This document shows positions 52,326-61,208 of a DNA stretch of 64,000 bases, one piece after another; position 1 is the stretch's first letter; each line of letters starts with the position of its first letter. The notes beneath the pieces were generated by a model, which searched no databases, was not told where the DNA came from, and worked only from the letters and a program-made list of their open reading frames with translations. The translations under genes were made by a program, and so were the position numbers. The stretch covers positions 1,054,001 to 1,118,000 of the forward strand of contig LR778134.1 of NCBI GenBank assembly GCA_902809935.1, written 5' to 3'. The stretch is from Ruminococcaceae bacterium BL-4 (GTDB lineage: Bacteria > Bacillota > Clostridia > Oscillospirales > Acutalibacteraceae).

Positions 52326-54302
52326 ATGGCGAGAAAAGCAGCTTATAATAATGAAAGCATCTCAATGCTCAAAGGAGCCGACCGCGTACGTCTACGCCCC
52401 GCGGTCATTTTTGGCTCTGATGGGATCGAAGGGTGCGAACATTCGATCTTTGAAATTTTATCAAATTCAATTGATGAAGCCCGTGAGGGATATGGTCATG
52501 AGATTACGGTAACCCGTTATGAAGACGATTCCGTTGAGGTGGAAGACCATGGCCGTGGAATCCCCGTGGATTTTAACCATAAAGAACAGCGCTATAACTG
52601 GGAGCTCGTTTTTTGTGAAATGTATGCGGGTGGAAAATACAATAATGATGCTGATTCGAGCTATGAATATTCGTTGGGGTTAAATGGTCTCGGCCTTTGT
52701 GCAACCCAGTATTCCAGCGAATATATGGATGTGGAAATTCATACGGGTGAAACCAAATATACGCTTCATTTTGAACATGGCGAAAACGTCGGCGGACTTC
52801 ACCAGGAGCCTTCTAAAGGGAAAAGCGGAACGAGGATTCATTGGAAGCCCGATCTGCAGGTCTTTACCGATATTGCAGTGCCGGTAGAATACTACCAGGA
52901 TATTTTAAAACGTCAGGCAATTGTCAATGATGGAATCCGGTTTGTTTTAAAGAATCAGGCGAAAAATGGCTTTGAAACTGAGGAGTTTCAGTATGAAAAT
53001 GGAATTGCCGATCATGTAAAGGAAGTTGCCGGCGACGACGCCCTCACTGCGGTGCAGTTTTGGCAAACAGAAAAAAAAGTTCGGGATCGTGCTGATAAAC
53101 CGGAATACAAAGTAAAAATTAATGTAGCAGTTGCTTTTTCCAACCGAAACAAATTGCTGGAATATTACCATAATTCCAGTTGGCTGGAACATGGCGGTGC
53201 ACCCGATAAAGCGGCGCATAATGCTTTTGTTTATCAGATCGATGCTTATTTAAAACAAAACAACAAATATAATAAAAATGAGAGCCGCATCGCGTTTCAA
53301 GATGTAGAGGACTGTTTGATCCTTTGTATTTCTTCTTTTTCTAATCGGACTTCTTATGAAAATCAGACGAAAAAGGCAATTACCAATAAGGGAATCCAAG
53401 AGGCTATGACGGAAATGCTGCGTCATCAGTTGGAAATCTATTTTATTGAGAATCCACTGGATGCAGAAAAAATTTCCAATCAGGTTCTAATCAATAAGCG
53501 CAGCAGAGAAGACGCCGAAAAGACACGTTTAAATCTTAAAAAGCGGCTGACTTCCACGATGGATCTAACCAATCGGGTTGCAAAATTCGTTGATTGCCGC
53601 AGCAAAGATGTTTCGGAGCGTGAGATCTTTATCGTGGAAGGCGATTCCGCTTTGGGTGCCTGCAAACAGGCGCGCGATCCGGATTTTCAGGCGATCATGC
53701 CGATTCGCGGCAAAATTCTGAACTGCCTTAAGGCAGACTATGATAAAATTTTCAAAAGTGATATTATTACGGATTTGATTAAAGTGCTTGGCTGCGGGGT
53801 ACAGGTGAAATCCAAAGCAAACAAAGAAATTTCTTCTTTTGAGATGGACAACCTGCGTTGGAATAAGATTATTCTTTGCACCGATGCAGATGTGGATGGA
53901 TTTCAAATTCGCACCTTGATTTTGACGATGCTCTATCGTCTGACCCCACAGCTTATTACTGCTGGAAAAGTTTTTATTGCAGAATCCCCTCTTTATGAAA
54001 TTCGCTGTAAGGATGAGACGTACTTTGCTTATGATGATCCCGAAAAGGATCGCATTACAAAAAGACTTGCCGGACAAAAATTCACATTGCAGCGCAGCAA
54101 AGGATTGGGAGAAAATGAGCCCGATATGATGAATCTGACGACAATGAACCCCCAGACCAGAAGGCTAATTAAAGTTATGCCCACTGATGCTAAAAAGACG
54201 GACGAAGTCTTTAATTTGCTTTTAGGAGATAACCTTTCAGGAAGAAAAAAGCATATTGCGACTCATGGGGCAGAATATATGCAGGACGCAGATGTTTCTT
54301 AA
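52326..54302 (+). CDS. Type IIA topoisomerase subunit B (ParE/GyrB-like, divergent)
   Basis: 658 residues from the ATG at 52326 (AAAGGAGG upstream). GHKL ATPase: RPAVIFGSDGIEGCEHSIFEILSNSIDEA and DHGRGIPVDF, then GLNGLGLCATQYSS; Toprim: IVEGDSALGACKQ and CTDADVDGFQIRT; C-terminal YKGLGE-like RSKGLGENEPDMMN. Several canonical motifs differ (GLNGLGLCAT in place of GLHGVGASV), so this is a divergent subfamily rather than housekeeping GyrB. The A subunit lies 33 bp downstream; together they form a complete enzyme, either topoisomerase IV or an alternative gyrase. Confidence 0.92.
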   Translation: MARKAAYNNESISMLKGADRVRLRPAVIFGSDGIEGCEHSIFEILSNSIDEAREGYGHEITVTRYEDDSVEVEDHGRGIPVDFNHKEQRYNWELVFCEMYAGGKYNNDADSSYEYSLGLNGLGLCATQYSSEYMDVEIHTGETKYTLHFEHGENVGGLHQEPSKGKSGTRIHWKPDLQVFTDIAVPVEYYQDILKRQAIVNDGIRFVLKNQAKNGFETEEFQYENGIADHVKEVAGDDALTAVQFWQTEKKVRDRADKPEYKVKINVAVAFSNRNKLLEYYHNSSWLEHGGAPDKAAHNAFVYQIDAYLKQNNKYNKNESRIAFQDVEDCLILCISSFSNRTSYENQTKKAITNKGIQEAMTEMLRHQLEIYFIENPLDAEKISNQVLINKRSREDAEKTRLNLKKRLTSTMDLTNRVAKFVDCRSKDVSEREIFIVEGDSALGACKQARDPDFQAIMPIRGKILNCLKADYDKIFKSDIITDLIKVLGCGVQVKSKANKEISSFEMDNLRWNKIILCTDADVDGFQIRTLILTMLYRLTPQLITAGKVFIAESPLYEIRCKDETYFAYDDPEKDRITKRLAGQKFTLQRSKGLGENEPDMMNLTTMNPQTRRLIKVMPTDAKKTDEVFNLLLGDNLSGRKKHIATHGAEYMQDADVS

Positions 54303-54335
54303 TCGGAAATTTTTTAGGAAGGAGGATATTGGAGA

Positions 54336-56573
54336 ATGCCAAAGAAAAAGAGAGCAGCTGCGGCGGTAAAATCAACGATGCATGGTGTTATTGAAGGTGC
54401 CGGACAGGTTCAGGAACAACCGATTGTAGATACACTGGAAAAAAATTACATGCCATATGCGATCAGTGTAATTATGTCCCGTGCAATTCCAGAGATCGAT
54501 GGGTTTAAACCCAGCCACAGGAAACTGCTTTATACCATGTATAAAAAGGGGCTTTTAACCGGATCCCTAACGAAGAGCGCCAATATCGTTGGAGAAACGA
54601 TGAAGCTCAATCCGCATGGCGATGCGGCAATTTATGATACCATGGTGCGTTTGTCCCGCGGCTATGAGGCCTTGCTTCACCCGTATGTGGAGTCAAAGGG
54701 AAACTTCGGAAAATTTTATTCCAGAGATATGGCATGGGCAGCTTCCCGATATACTGAAGCAAAGCTCGCACCGATCTGTGCAGAACTTTTCAGTGATATT
54801 GATAAAGATACGGTTGATTTTGTACCAAACTACGATAATACGATGGAAGAGCCGACTTTGCTGCCGGCAAGATTTCCATCCGTTTTGGTTAATGCAAATA
54901 CCGGAATTGCTGTTGGCATGGCAAGTAATGTTTGTTCCTTTAATTTAAAGGAAGTCTGTGAAACGACAATCGCACGGATCCAGAATCCGAAACATGATAT
55001 TTTGTCAACTTTGCAGGCACCAGATTTTACAGGCGGCGGACAGATCCTTTATGATCGGGAACAGATGGAAACAGTTTATCGTACGGGACGCGGAAGTATT
55101 CGGGTTCGCTCCCGCTATAGTTATGATAAAACCGCCAACTGTATTGATATTACACAGATTCCGCCAACAACCACTGTCGAGGCGATTGTCGAAAAGGTAA
55201 TTGACCTTGTGAAGCAGGGAAAAGCAAAAGAGATTTCAGATATCCGAGATGAAACAGGCCTCGCAGGATTAAAAATTACGATTGATCTCAAAAGAGGGAC
55301 CGATCCGACAAAGCTGATGACGAAGCTCTTTCACATGACACCTTTGGAGGACAGCTTTTCCTGCAATTTTAATATTCTGGTAGACGGTGCCCCAAAAGTG
55401 ATGGGAGTCGGCGAAATTTTGGACGCATGGACAAAATTTCGTATCAATTGCGTACGCCGCCGGACGGAGTACGACCTGCAGAAAAAAATGGATAAGCTTC
55501 ATTTGCTGATGGGTTTGCAGGCGATTCTGCTTGATATTGACAAAGCAATTAAGATCGTTCGTGAGACGGAAGAAGAAAGCGAAGTTGTTCCAAATTTGAT
55601 GATTGGATTCGGCATTGATGAGACGCAAGCTGAATATGTAGCAGAAATTAAGCTCCGCCATCTCAACAGGGAATTCATCCTCAAGAGGACGGACGAAATC
55701 GGGGAACTTCAAAAACAAATTGCTGAATTAAATGCAATTCTTGATAGTGATCGTAGAATTAAAGCGGTCATTATTAAGGAACTAAAAAATGTTGCCGATT
55801 TATACGGTCAGCCTCGGCGCAGTATTCTGCTTTATGCCGATCAGATTGAAGAGGAGTCGGAAGAGGAAGAAATTCCGGATTATCCAGTCAATCTGTTCTT
55901 TACAAAAGATGGATACTTTAAAAAGATCACTCCACAGTCCTTAAGAATGAGCAATGACCAAAAGCTAAAAGAAGGAGATATGGTCTTTGAACACATAGAA
56001 TTGACCAATAACAGTGATCTTTTGTTCTTTACAGATCGGTGTCAGGTATATAAAGCGAGAACGAACGACTTTTCTGATACAAAAGCCAGCGTTTTGGGCG
56101 ACTATATTCCTGCTAGACTGCAAATGGATGAAGGGGAAAATGCCATTTTTATGGTCGCTACAAAAGATTATCAGGGCACTTTGGTATTTTTCTTTGAAAA
56201 TGGAAAAGCTGCAAAAGTAGAGCTTTCTTCTTATGAGACGAAAACAAATCGCAAAAAACTGGTTAATGCCTATAGTGATAAAGCTCCGCTTGTTAAAATG
56301 TTTTATTTACCCGAAGATATTGAAATTCTCCTGACTTCTACGCAGGGAAGGATGCTTTTGGTGCATACTGGTGCAGTTCCCGTAAAGACGACCCGATCAA
56401 CGCAGGGGGTGCAGGTGATGACGCTGCGCCGCAGTGCTAAACTGCAGAAAGCGGAAGCCTTTGTAGAATCTTCTGGGGGCCTAAAAAATCCGCAGCGCTA
56501 TCGAAAAACAATTCCGGCAATCGGCAGTCTGCCGTCAAAAGAAGAACTTTCAGGGGAACAGTTGACTTTTTAA
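54336..56573 (+). CDS. Type IIA topoisomerase subunit A (ParC/GyrA-like)
   Basis: 745 residues. The winged-helix breakage domain carries the catalytic Tyr139 after Arg138 (WAASRYTEAKLAP). The tower and coiled-coil gate follow, with the LQAILLDIDKAIKIVRETEE segment. The C-terminal pinwheel is short, reading STQGVQVMTLRR near the end, without a clear GyrA box. This favours a topoisomerase IV-type decatenase over a wrapping gyrase, by inference. It opens with the basic, Ala-rich MPKKKRAAAAVKS. Confidence 0.92.
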   Translation: MPKKKRAAAAVKSTMHGVIEGAGQVQEQPIVDTLEKNYMPYAISVIMSRAIPEIDGFKPSHRKLLYTMYKKGLLTGSLTKSANIVGETMKLNPHGDAAIYDTMVRLSRGYEALLHPYVESKGNFGKFYSRDMAWAASRYTEAKLAPICAELFSDIDKDTVDFVPNYDNTMEEPTLLPARFPSVLVNANTGIAVGMASNVCSFNLKEVCETTIARIQNPKHDILSTLQAPDFTGGGQILYDREQMETVYRTGRGSIRVRSRYSYDKTANCIDITQIPPTTTVEAIVEKVIDLVKQGKAKEISDIRDETGLAGLKITIDLKRGTDPTKLMTKLFHMTPLEDSFSCNFNILVDGAPKVMGVGEILDAWTKFRINCVRRRTEYDLQKKMDKLHLLMGLQAILLDIDKAIKIVRETEEESEVVPNLMIGFGIDETQAEYVAEIKLRHLNREFILKRTDEIGELQKQIAELNAILDSDRRIKAVIIKELKNVADLYGQPRRSILLYADQIEEESEEEEIPDYPVNLFFTKDGYFKKITPQSLRMSNDQKLKEGDMVFEHIELTNNSDLLFFTDRCQVYKARTNDFSDTKASVLGDYIPARLQMDEGENAIFMVATKDYQGTLVFFFENGKAAKVELSSYETKTNRKKLVNAYSDKAPLVKMFYLPEDIEILLTSTQGRMLLVHTGAVPVKTTRSTQGVQVMTLRRSAKLQKAEAFVESSGGLKNPQRYRKTIPAIGSLPSKEELSGEQLTF

Positions 56574-56579
56574 AAAAAT

Positions 56580-56617
56580 GAGCCGCAGAAAAGTGGAGGA
56601 TCACAGTTCTGCGGCTC
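56580..56617. repeat. Inverted repeat after the topoisomerase pair
   Basis: GAGCCGCAGAA and TTCTGCGGCTC are perfect 11-bp arms around a 16-nt loop. No T-run follows on the plus strand (one does on the minus strand), so it may be an mRNA-stabilising hairpin rather than a terminator. The rest of the gap to 56837 shows no gene. Confidence 0.7.
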
Positions 56618-56837
56618 CGGCCCTATCGTGCAAACGCGAAAAAACAATTGGGTCGTATCCGTAGTATTTGTCTCAGAAGCACAGTCTATACAGAAATCAT
56701 TTACTTTTAAGAAAATCGGTAAAATGGCAGAAAGACTTGCAAAGTAAAAAACATTATGGTAATATAAACTATAACTGAGTCATTCAGTATTAAATTTGCT
56801 TTATTTTAAAATGAAGATATGAAGTCGGAGGATCATT

Positions 56838-57089
56838 ATGACTGGATTTGAGATCGCTTTCGGAATTGTTTTGTTGGTATTTTCTGTTGCAATTATTTTT
56901 GTGGTTCTTCTGCAGGAAGGACATGATCAGAATACGGGAGTTATCAATGGCGGAGCAGATACATTCCTTAGTAGAAATCGCGCTCGAACGGTAGATGTGT
57001 TCCTCGCACGCTGGACGAAAATTATCGCGGTTGGATTCTTTATCGTGGTAATTGCGATTAATGCAACTATGTATTTCTATAAGGGTTAA
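56838..57089 (+). CDS. secG: Preprotein translocase subunit SecG
   Basis: 83 residues with two membrane helices (about 5-25 and 60-80) around a cytoplasmic loop (GHDQNTGVINGGADTFLSRNRARTVD). Auxiliary subunit of the SecYEG channel. GGAGG precedes the ATG. secG followed by rnr is a common Firmicutes order. Confidence 0.94.
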   Translation: MTGFEIAFGIVLLVFSVAIIFVVLLQEGHDQNTGVINGGADTFLSRNRARTVDVFLARWTKIIAVGFFIVVIAINATMYFYKG

Positions 57090-57101
57090 GAAAAAATAAA
57101 A

Positions 57102-57131
57102 GCCCCGCTTATGGAAAGCGGGGCTTTTTAT
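57102..57131 (+). terminator. Intrinsic terminator after secG
   Basis: AAGCCCCGCTT and AAGCGGGGCTT pair around a 6-nt loop, with T5 following. Confidence 0.92.
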
Positions 57132-57223
57132 GTATAGAATTGGGGTAGAATAGATAAAAAGCGCAGGGCCCGGCAATGAGATTCTGCGTACAAACAGGAA
57201 AAATCCTGTCTTGGAGGAATAAT

Positions 57224-59338
57224 ATGATCGATGATATTAAAAATGAAATCTTAAAGTGTCTGAAGGATACTTCCGGCGGAATCGCTTCCCGTGATCTGAT
57301 GCGGCAGATGGGAATCACAGAAAAATACAGCAAGACTTTTTATCAGGCGGTGAATCAGCTTCGGCATGACGATTTGGTCAGCGTAAATCGGAACCATATT
57401 TTGTCACTTCGTCATCAAGAGGAGCAGCAGAATATTCCAGCAACAATTGTCTCGCTTTCAAGAGGCTTTGCTTTTGCACGCCCGGACGATGGCGGAGACG
57501 ATATGTTTCTGCGTGCAGAAGATCTGCATGACGCATTTTTGGGCGATCACGTAGAACTTGGAAATATTAAGCAGTCTATAAAAGGGCCTAGCTGTGAAGT
57601 GATGAAGATTACGGAGAAGGCAGAACCTGTTGTAAACGGTTCCATTGTGCAGGGAGAAATTTCTGCGGAACTGAATCCCGATGCGGCGATTCGTTTTCAC
57701 GTGCCCATTGAAGACTTCTTTCACAGTGGTGCGAAAATCGGAGATAAAGTGCAGACTGTTATCCGCCGTTTGCCGCACTCTTCCCGTTTTATGGCAAAGG
57801 TTACAAAGGTATATGGTCGTGCGGACTGTGCAAAGATTTGTGCGGATTCAATTTTAGACCAGAATTCTGTTCGGATTCCCTTCCCGGAAGAAGTGAAAAG
57901 GGAAGCATTGGCCATGAAAAATCGAAAAATCATGCCGGAAGAGCTTTCTGGGCGTTCTGATTTTCGTGACTGGCCGATCTGTACGATTGACAGCGCAAGT
58001 GCGAAAGATTTGGACGATGCCGTTTCCTGCGTAAAAATTCCGGAAGGATATCGTTTGGGTGTCCATATTGCAGATGTTTCTCACTATGTGCGCGAAGGTT
58101 CTGCTCTTGATAAAGAGGCAGCGCTGCGTGCAACCAGTGTTTATTTGCCCGATCGGGTGGTTCCCATGTTGCCGGTAGAAATCAGTAATGGAGTCTGTTC
58201 ACTGAATGCGGGAACCGATAAACTCACTTTTTCGGCGGTTATGGATATCAATCCCGAGGGAGAAATGGTTCATTATGAGTTCCATAAATCGGTGATCGAC
58301 AGCAAGGTGCGCGGTGTTTATACAGAGGTCAACGCCATTTTTGATGGAACTGCCGATGAAGCTTTAAAAGAAAAGTATGCACCGGTCAAAGAAAGCCTTG
58401 AATGTTGTCGGGAACTTGCGGATATTTTGCGGGAACGTGCAAAGCGTGCGGGCAACTTTGACTTAGATACCAGTGAATCTGAATTTGTACTAGATGAAAA
58501 TGGCCTTTGTATTGATGTTATGCCCCGTCACAGCGGCACTTCTGAGAGGATGATTGAACAGCTCATGATTGCTGCGAATCAGGCGGCGGCAAAATTGGCA
58601 AAAGCAAAGAAGCTTCCGTTTGTGTATCGTGTACATGAGCAGCCGGATCCTGACCGCATTGATACTTTGGCAGAATTAGTGGGAGCTTTAGGCCTTTCTG
58701 CAAAGAGTCTCAAGCATACAGGCGATGTAACAACAAAAGATTTTGCAGCAATTATGGAACAGGCCGAAGGAACTCCGGCCGAAAAGATTGTTTCCCATCA
58801 GCTGCTGCGTACAATGGCAAAAGCGAGATATGATGTTTCTCCATTAGGACATTTTGGCTTGGCTTTAGCAGATTACTGCCACTTTACTTCACCGATTCGC
58901 CGCTATCCGGATACATCAATCCATCGCATTTTAACGGCTTTTCTGAGTGGAGAAGACCATGAAACAATCGTAAAAAAATATAGCGATTTTGCCGCGGCTT
59001 CTGCTAAACAGTCCAGTAGGATGGAAATTAAAGCAATGACCAGCGAACGTGATGCAGATGACTGTTATGCTGCAGAATATATGAAGCAGCATCTGGGAGA
59101 AGAGTTTGATGGAATTATCAGTGGCTGCACGATGAGGGGGATTTTTGTAGAATTGCCTAATACAGTAGAAGGTTTTGTCCCCAGTATCAGTTTTGAGGGA
59201 AAACATTTTGAATTTGACGGAATGGTTTCTCAAGTGGATGTAACAACACACGAAAAAATGTCTATCGGAGATCCAATTCGTGTAAAAGCTGCAGCAGCAG
59301 ATATTTCTAGTGGAAGAATCGATTTTGTTCCAGCTTGA
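57224..59338 (+). CDS. rnr: Ribonuclease R
   Basis: 3'-5' exoribonuclease. 704 residues from the ATG at 57224 (TTGGAGG upstream). An N-terminal winged helix (residues ~10-65) precedes the cold-shock domains, the RNB domain with TIDSASAKDLDDAVS (metal-binding Asp residues) and YCHFTSPIRRYPD, and a C-terminal S1 domain (FDGIISGCTMRGIFVELPN). It ends directly after S1 and lacks the Lys-rich tail of many RNase R proteins. Confidence 0.96.
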   Translation: MIDDIKNEILKCLKDTSGGIASRDLMRQMGITEKYSKTFYQAVNQLRHDDLVSVNRNHILSLRHQEEQQNIPATIVSLSRGFAFARPDDGGDDMFLRAEDLHDAFLGDHVELGNIKQSIKGPSCEVMKITEKAEPVVNGSIVQGEISAELNPDAAIRFHVPIEDFFHSGAKIGDKVQTVIRRLPHSSRFMAKVTKVYGRADCAKICADSILDQNSVRIPFPEEVKREALAMKNRKIMPEELSGRSDFRDWPICTIDSASAKDLDDAVSCVKIPEGYRLGVHIADVSHYVREGSALDKEAALRATSVYLPDRVVPMLPVEISNGVCSLNAGTDKLTFSAVMDINPEGEMVHYEFHKSVIDSKVRGVYTEVNAIFDGTADEALKEKYAPVKESLECCRELADILRERAKRAGNFDLDTSESEFVLDENGLCIDVMPRHSGTSERMIEQLMIAANQAAAKLAKAKKLPFVYRVHEQPDPDRIDTLAELVGALGLSAKSLKHTGDVTTKDFAAIMEQAEGTPAEKIVSHQLLRTMAKARYDVSPLGHFGLALADYCHFTSPIRRYPDTSIHRILTAFLSGEDHETIVKKYSDFAAASAKQSSRMEIKAMTSERDADDCYAAEYMKQHLGEEFDGIISGCTMRGIFVELPNTVEGFVPSISFEGKHFEFDGMVSQVDVTTHEKMSIGDPIRVKAAAADISSGRIDFVPA

Positions 59339-59363
59339 TTTCTTTTTAAAAAAATAAGAAAGT

Positions 59364-59413
59364 ATGTCCCATACCCTGCATATCTATGTAAAAGAGAGGG
59401 GGGTATGGGACAT
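59364..59413 (+). terminator. Hairpin ending rnr and overlapping the next gene's start
   Basis: ATGTCCCATACCC (59364-59376) and GGGTATGGGACAT (59401-59413) are perfect 13-bp arms with a 24-nt loop, followed by TGATTTTTTT. It is terminator-like, but its right arm reaches the first base of the BofA-type gene's TTG start and covers part of its ribosome site. Confidence 0.7.
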
Positions 59414-59670
59414 TGATTTTTTTAATGACTTTAATTGGTTCTATTCTAGTGGCAGCACTTCTGCTGGAATGGGGAAATGCAAAAAAGCCTTTGCTGCGTG
59501 CGTTTATTAACGCAATTTGGGGAATACTTGCGCTGGCGGTCGTGAATTTAACCGGAATGATGACCGGGGTGACCCTCCCACTTTCACCAGTTGTAATTGG
59601 GGTAAGTGCTTTTGCAAGTTTTCCGGGCGTTATTACTTTATTGTTGCTGCAACTGATCTTTGGAATTTAA
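59413..59670 (+). CDS. BofA-family (pro-sigma-K processing inhibitor-like) membrane protein
   Basis: 85 residues with two to three hydrophobic helices. The NLTGMMTGVTLPLSPVVIGVSAFASFPGVITLLLL stretch matches the BofA family, which in spore formers holds the SpoIVFB protease inactive. I take the TTG at 59413, 10 nt from a G-rich ribosome site; an ATG at 59425 lacks one. BofA-like proteins also occur outside well-studied sporulators, so a sporulation role is an inference. Confidence 0.82.
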   Translation: MIFLMTLIGSILVAALLLEWGNAKKPLLRAFINAIWGILALAVVNLTGMMTGVTLPLSPVVIGVSAFASFPGVITLLLLQLIFGI

Positions 59671-59756
59671 ACCATGTGAAGAACTTTTATAGGATTATCT
59701 AGCATACAATGTGCAAGCGGATGTCTGCGCTCTAAATAGAAAGAGAGAGGATTAAA

Positions 59757-59801
59757 AAGGGGCGTCAAAGGATTTTACAATCCTTTGGCACCCCTTTTAT
59801 G
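59757..59801. terminator. Bidirectional terminator
   Basis: AAAAGGGGCGTCAAAGGATT and AATCCTTTGGCACCCCTTTT pair with one mismatch between the convergent BofA-type and DUF4364 genes. Confidence 0.9.
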
Positions 59802-59802
59802 T

Positions 59803-60378
59803 TTATTTTTTCAATAAGTCAGAAGCTAAATCTGTGTCACCGGAAACAAGAGCCAAAAGCATGCGATATACTCGTTCTGGAGAGCGGTGAAAATTACGTT
59901 TTACCATTTCGGCTTGGCGGTGATCAGCAAGGAGAAGGGTAAAACTCATCAAATCAGAATTTCCACCTGAAATATGGCAGCAAACTTCATAACCTTTTTC
60001 GAGTTTGTGAACTTCTACTTTATTTTCTCGTTCATTGCGGGCAAATGCTAAAAGTTCTGTAGCAGCGGCCACTGCTTTTTCCCGTACTGCTGTAGGTAAA
60101 GCAGTATCGAGCTGACGTGCAATGCCGACTGCAGAAGAGCCTGCAGAATAATTTCCGGCTTTATCACGGAGCAAAATTCCTTTTTCAGTCAGACCGGACA
60201 GAGCGTCATTCAGCTCAAAATAATTTGCAAGCCCGGCCCCTTGAAGGCTTTCTAATATTTCCTGCTGAGAAAGCGGAGAGTTAACCGAAGTTAGCAAATA
60301 GCATAAAAGGATTCGAATTTCTTCCTGACTTCTCAGTCCGCCGGGTTCTATCCCGGCTGTAAAGGCATCATAAGGCAT
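59803..60378 (-). CDS. DUF4364 family winged-helix protein
   Basis: 191 residues from the ATG at 60378, which is 9 nt from a GGGGGG ribosome site; another ATG at 60387 directly abuts that site. The N-terminal half (RSQEEIRILLCYLLTSVNSPLSQQEILESLQ... LTEKGILLRD) looks like a winged helix, as in DUF4364. The C-terminal half has alternating strands (EVHKLEKGYEVCCHIS). Function unknown; possibly a transcription factor. It lies 69 bp after an XRE regulator on the same strand. Confidence 0.8.
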   Translation of the reverse strand: MPYDAFTAGIEPGGLRSQEEIRILLCYLLTSVNSPLSQQEILESLQGAGLANYFELNDALSGLTEKGILLRDKAGNYSAGSSAVGIARQLDTALPTAVREKAVAAATELLAFARNERENKVEVHKLEKGYEVCCHISGGNSDLMSFTLLLADHRQAEMVKRNFHRSPERVYRMLLALVSGDTDLASDLLKK

Positions 60379-60447
60379 TGGGCTCATCCCCCCGTTCCAT
60401 TTCTATTTTAGCACAAAGACAAGGGAATACGCAACGAAAATGAGAAG

Positions 60448-60858
60448 TTAACTTTCCTTTTTTGAAGAGAATTTTGATGACGATTGTGCAACTTTTAAAA
60501 TTTCTTTTTGCTGTTTTGCAGAAGAGATCCGATACAGTGCGATGAGTTCTCTTTCTTCAGACGAAAGTTCTGTTATTTTTTTGATTTCTTCTTTTGCAAA
60601 TGGTTTTTGACTGCCGGAATCTGCTACCTGCGGAGGAATAGCCTCAGAGTCTAAAAATACTGACAGCGGAACATTCAAAATTCGCGAGATCTGATTCAGC
60701 ATATGAATGCTGGGCGAAGTTTTTCCGGTTTCATAATAAGTATAAGTACTTCGGTCTATTTCTAAGACGTGTGCCATCTGTTCCTGTGTAAATCCGTTTT
60801 CACGGCGAAGCTGGCGAAGAGTCAAAGAAAAATGACCGAGATAGTGGTTGGTGGGCAA
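60448..60858 (-). CDS. XRE-family helix-turn-helix regulator
   Basis: 136 residues. The N-terminal HTH (LRQLRRENGFTQEQMAHVLEIDRSTYTYYETGKTSPSIHMLNQISRILNV, about residues 13-62) is a classic Cro/CI type. The C-terminal 55 residues are charged, with no recognised sensor domain. AAAGGGGAA precedes the ATG. Target unknown; the DUF4364 gene downstream is a candidate partner. Confidence 0.93.
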   Translation of the reverse strand: MPTNHYLGHFSLTLRQLRRENGFTQEQMAHVLEIDRSTYTYYETGKTSPSIHMLNQISRILNVPLSVFLDSEAIPPQVADSGSQKPFAKEEIKKITELSSEERELIALYRISSAKQQKEILKVAQSSSKFSSKKES

Positions 60859-60917
60859 TATAATTCCCCTTTCTTTAAAAGGAATTTAGCCAGACGACTC
60901 TTTTCTGATAGAGGGAC

Positions 60918-60946
60918 TTGACGAAGGGCAAAAATTCCGCTATACT
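60918..60946 (+). promoter_or_regulatory. Promoter of tRNA-Thr
   Basis: TTGACG (60918-60923), 17 nt, TATACT (60941-60946), 17 bp before the tRNA. Confidence 0.85.
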
Positions 60947-60963
60947 AATTTAGTCTTATGCAT

Positions 60964-61039
60964 GCTACTGTGGCTCAGTTGGTAGAGTAGCTGATTCGTA
61001 ATCAGCAGGTCATCGGTTCGAGTCCGATCAGTAGCTCCA
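60964..61039 (+). tRNA. tRNA-Thr (anticodon CGU)
   Basis: 76 nt with GCTACTG/CAGTAGC acceptor arms, a D arm (GGCTCAGTTGGTAGAG), the anticodon arm GCTGA-TTCGTAA-TCAGC giving CGU, the T arm around GGTTCGAGTCC, discriminator T and an encoded CCA. Reads ACG codons. It has its own promoter and terminator. Confidence 0.97.
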
Positions 61040-61043
61040 AGCT

Positions 61044-61092
61044 TGGAACCGCATGGAAGGTCGCTTAGGTGGCTTCTATGCGGTTTTTTCTG
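61044..61092 (+). terminator. Terminator of the tRNA-Thr transcript
   Basis: GGAACCGCATGGAAG and CTTCTATGCGGTTTTTT pair around a short loop and end in T6. Confidence 0.88.
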
Positions 61093-61208
61093 ATCATGAG
61101 ATGTTATAGACTAATAAAATTAGTCTATCACTTTTTTCTATAAAAATAAAATAACAAATATTTATGGGACTATAAACACAATTTATATAGACAATAGGAG
61201 GCGCTAAA

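Noticed and set aside
56618-56700. Possible small RNA or tRNA-like sequence after the topoisomerase genes
   Set aside because: No acceptor or anticodon arms and no promoter of its own could be found; only the preceding inverted repeat is supported.
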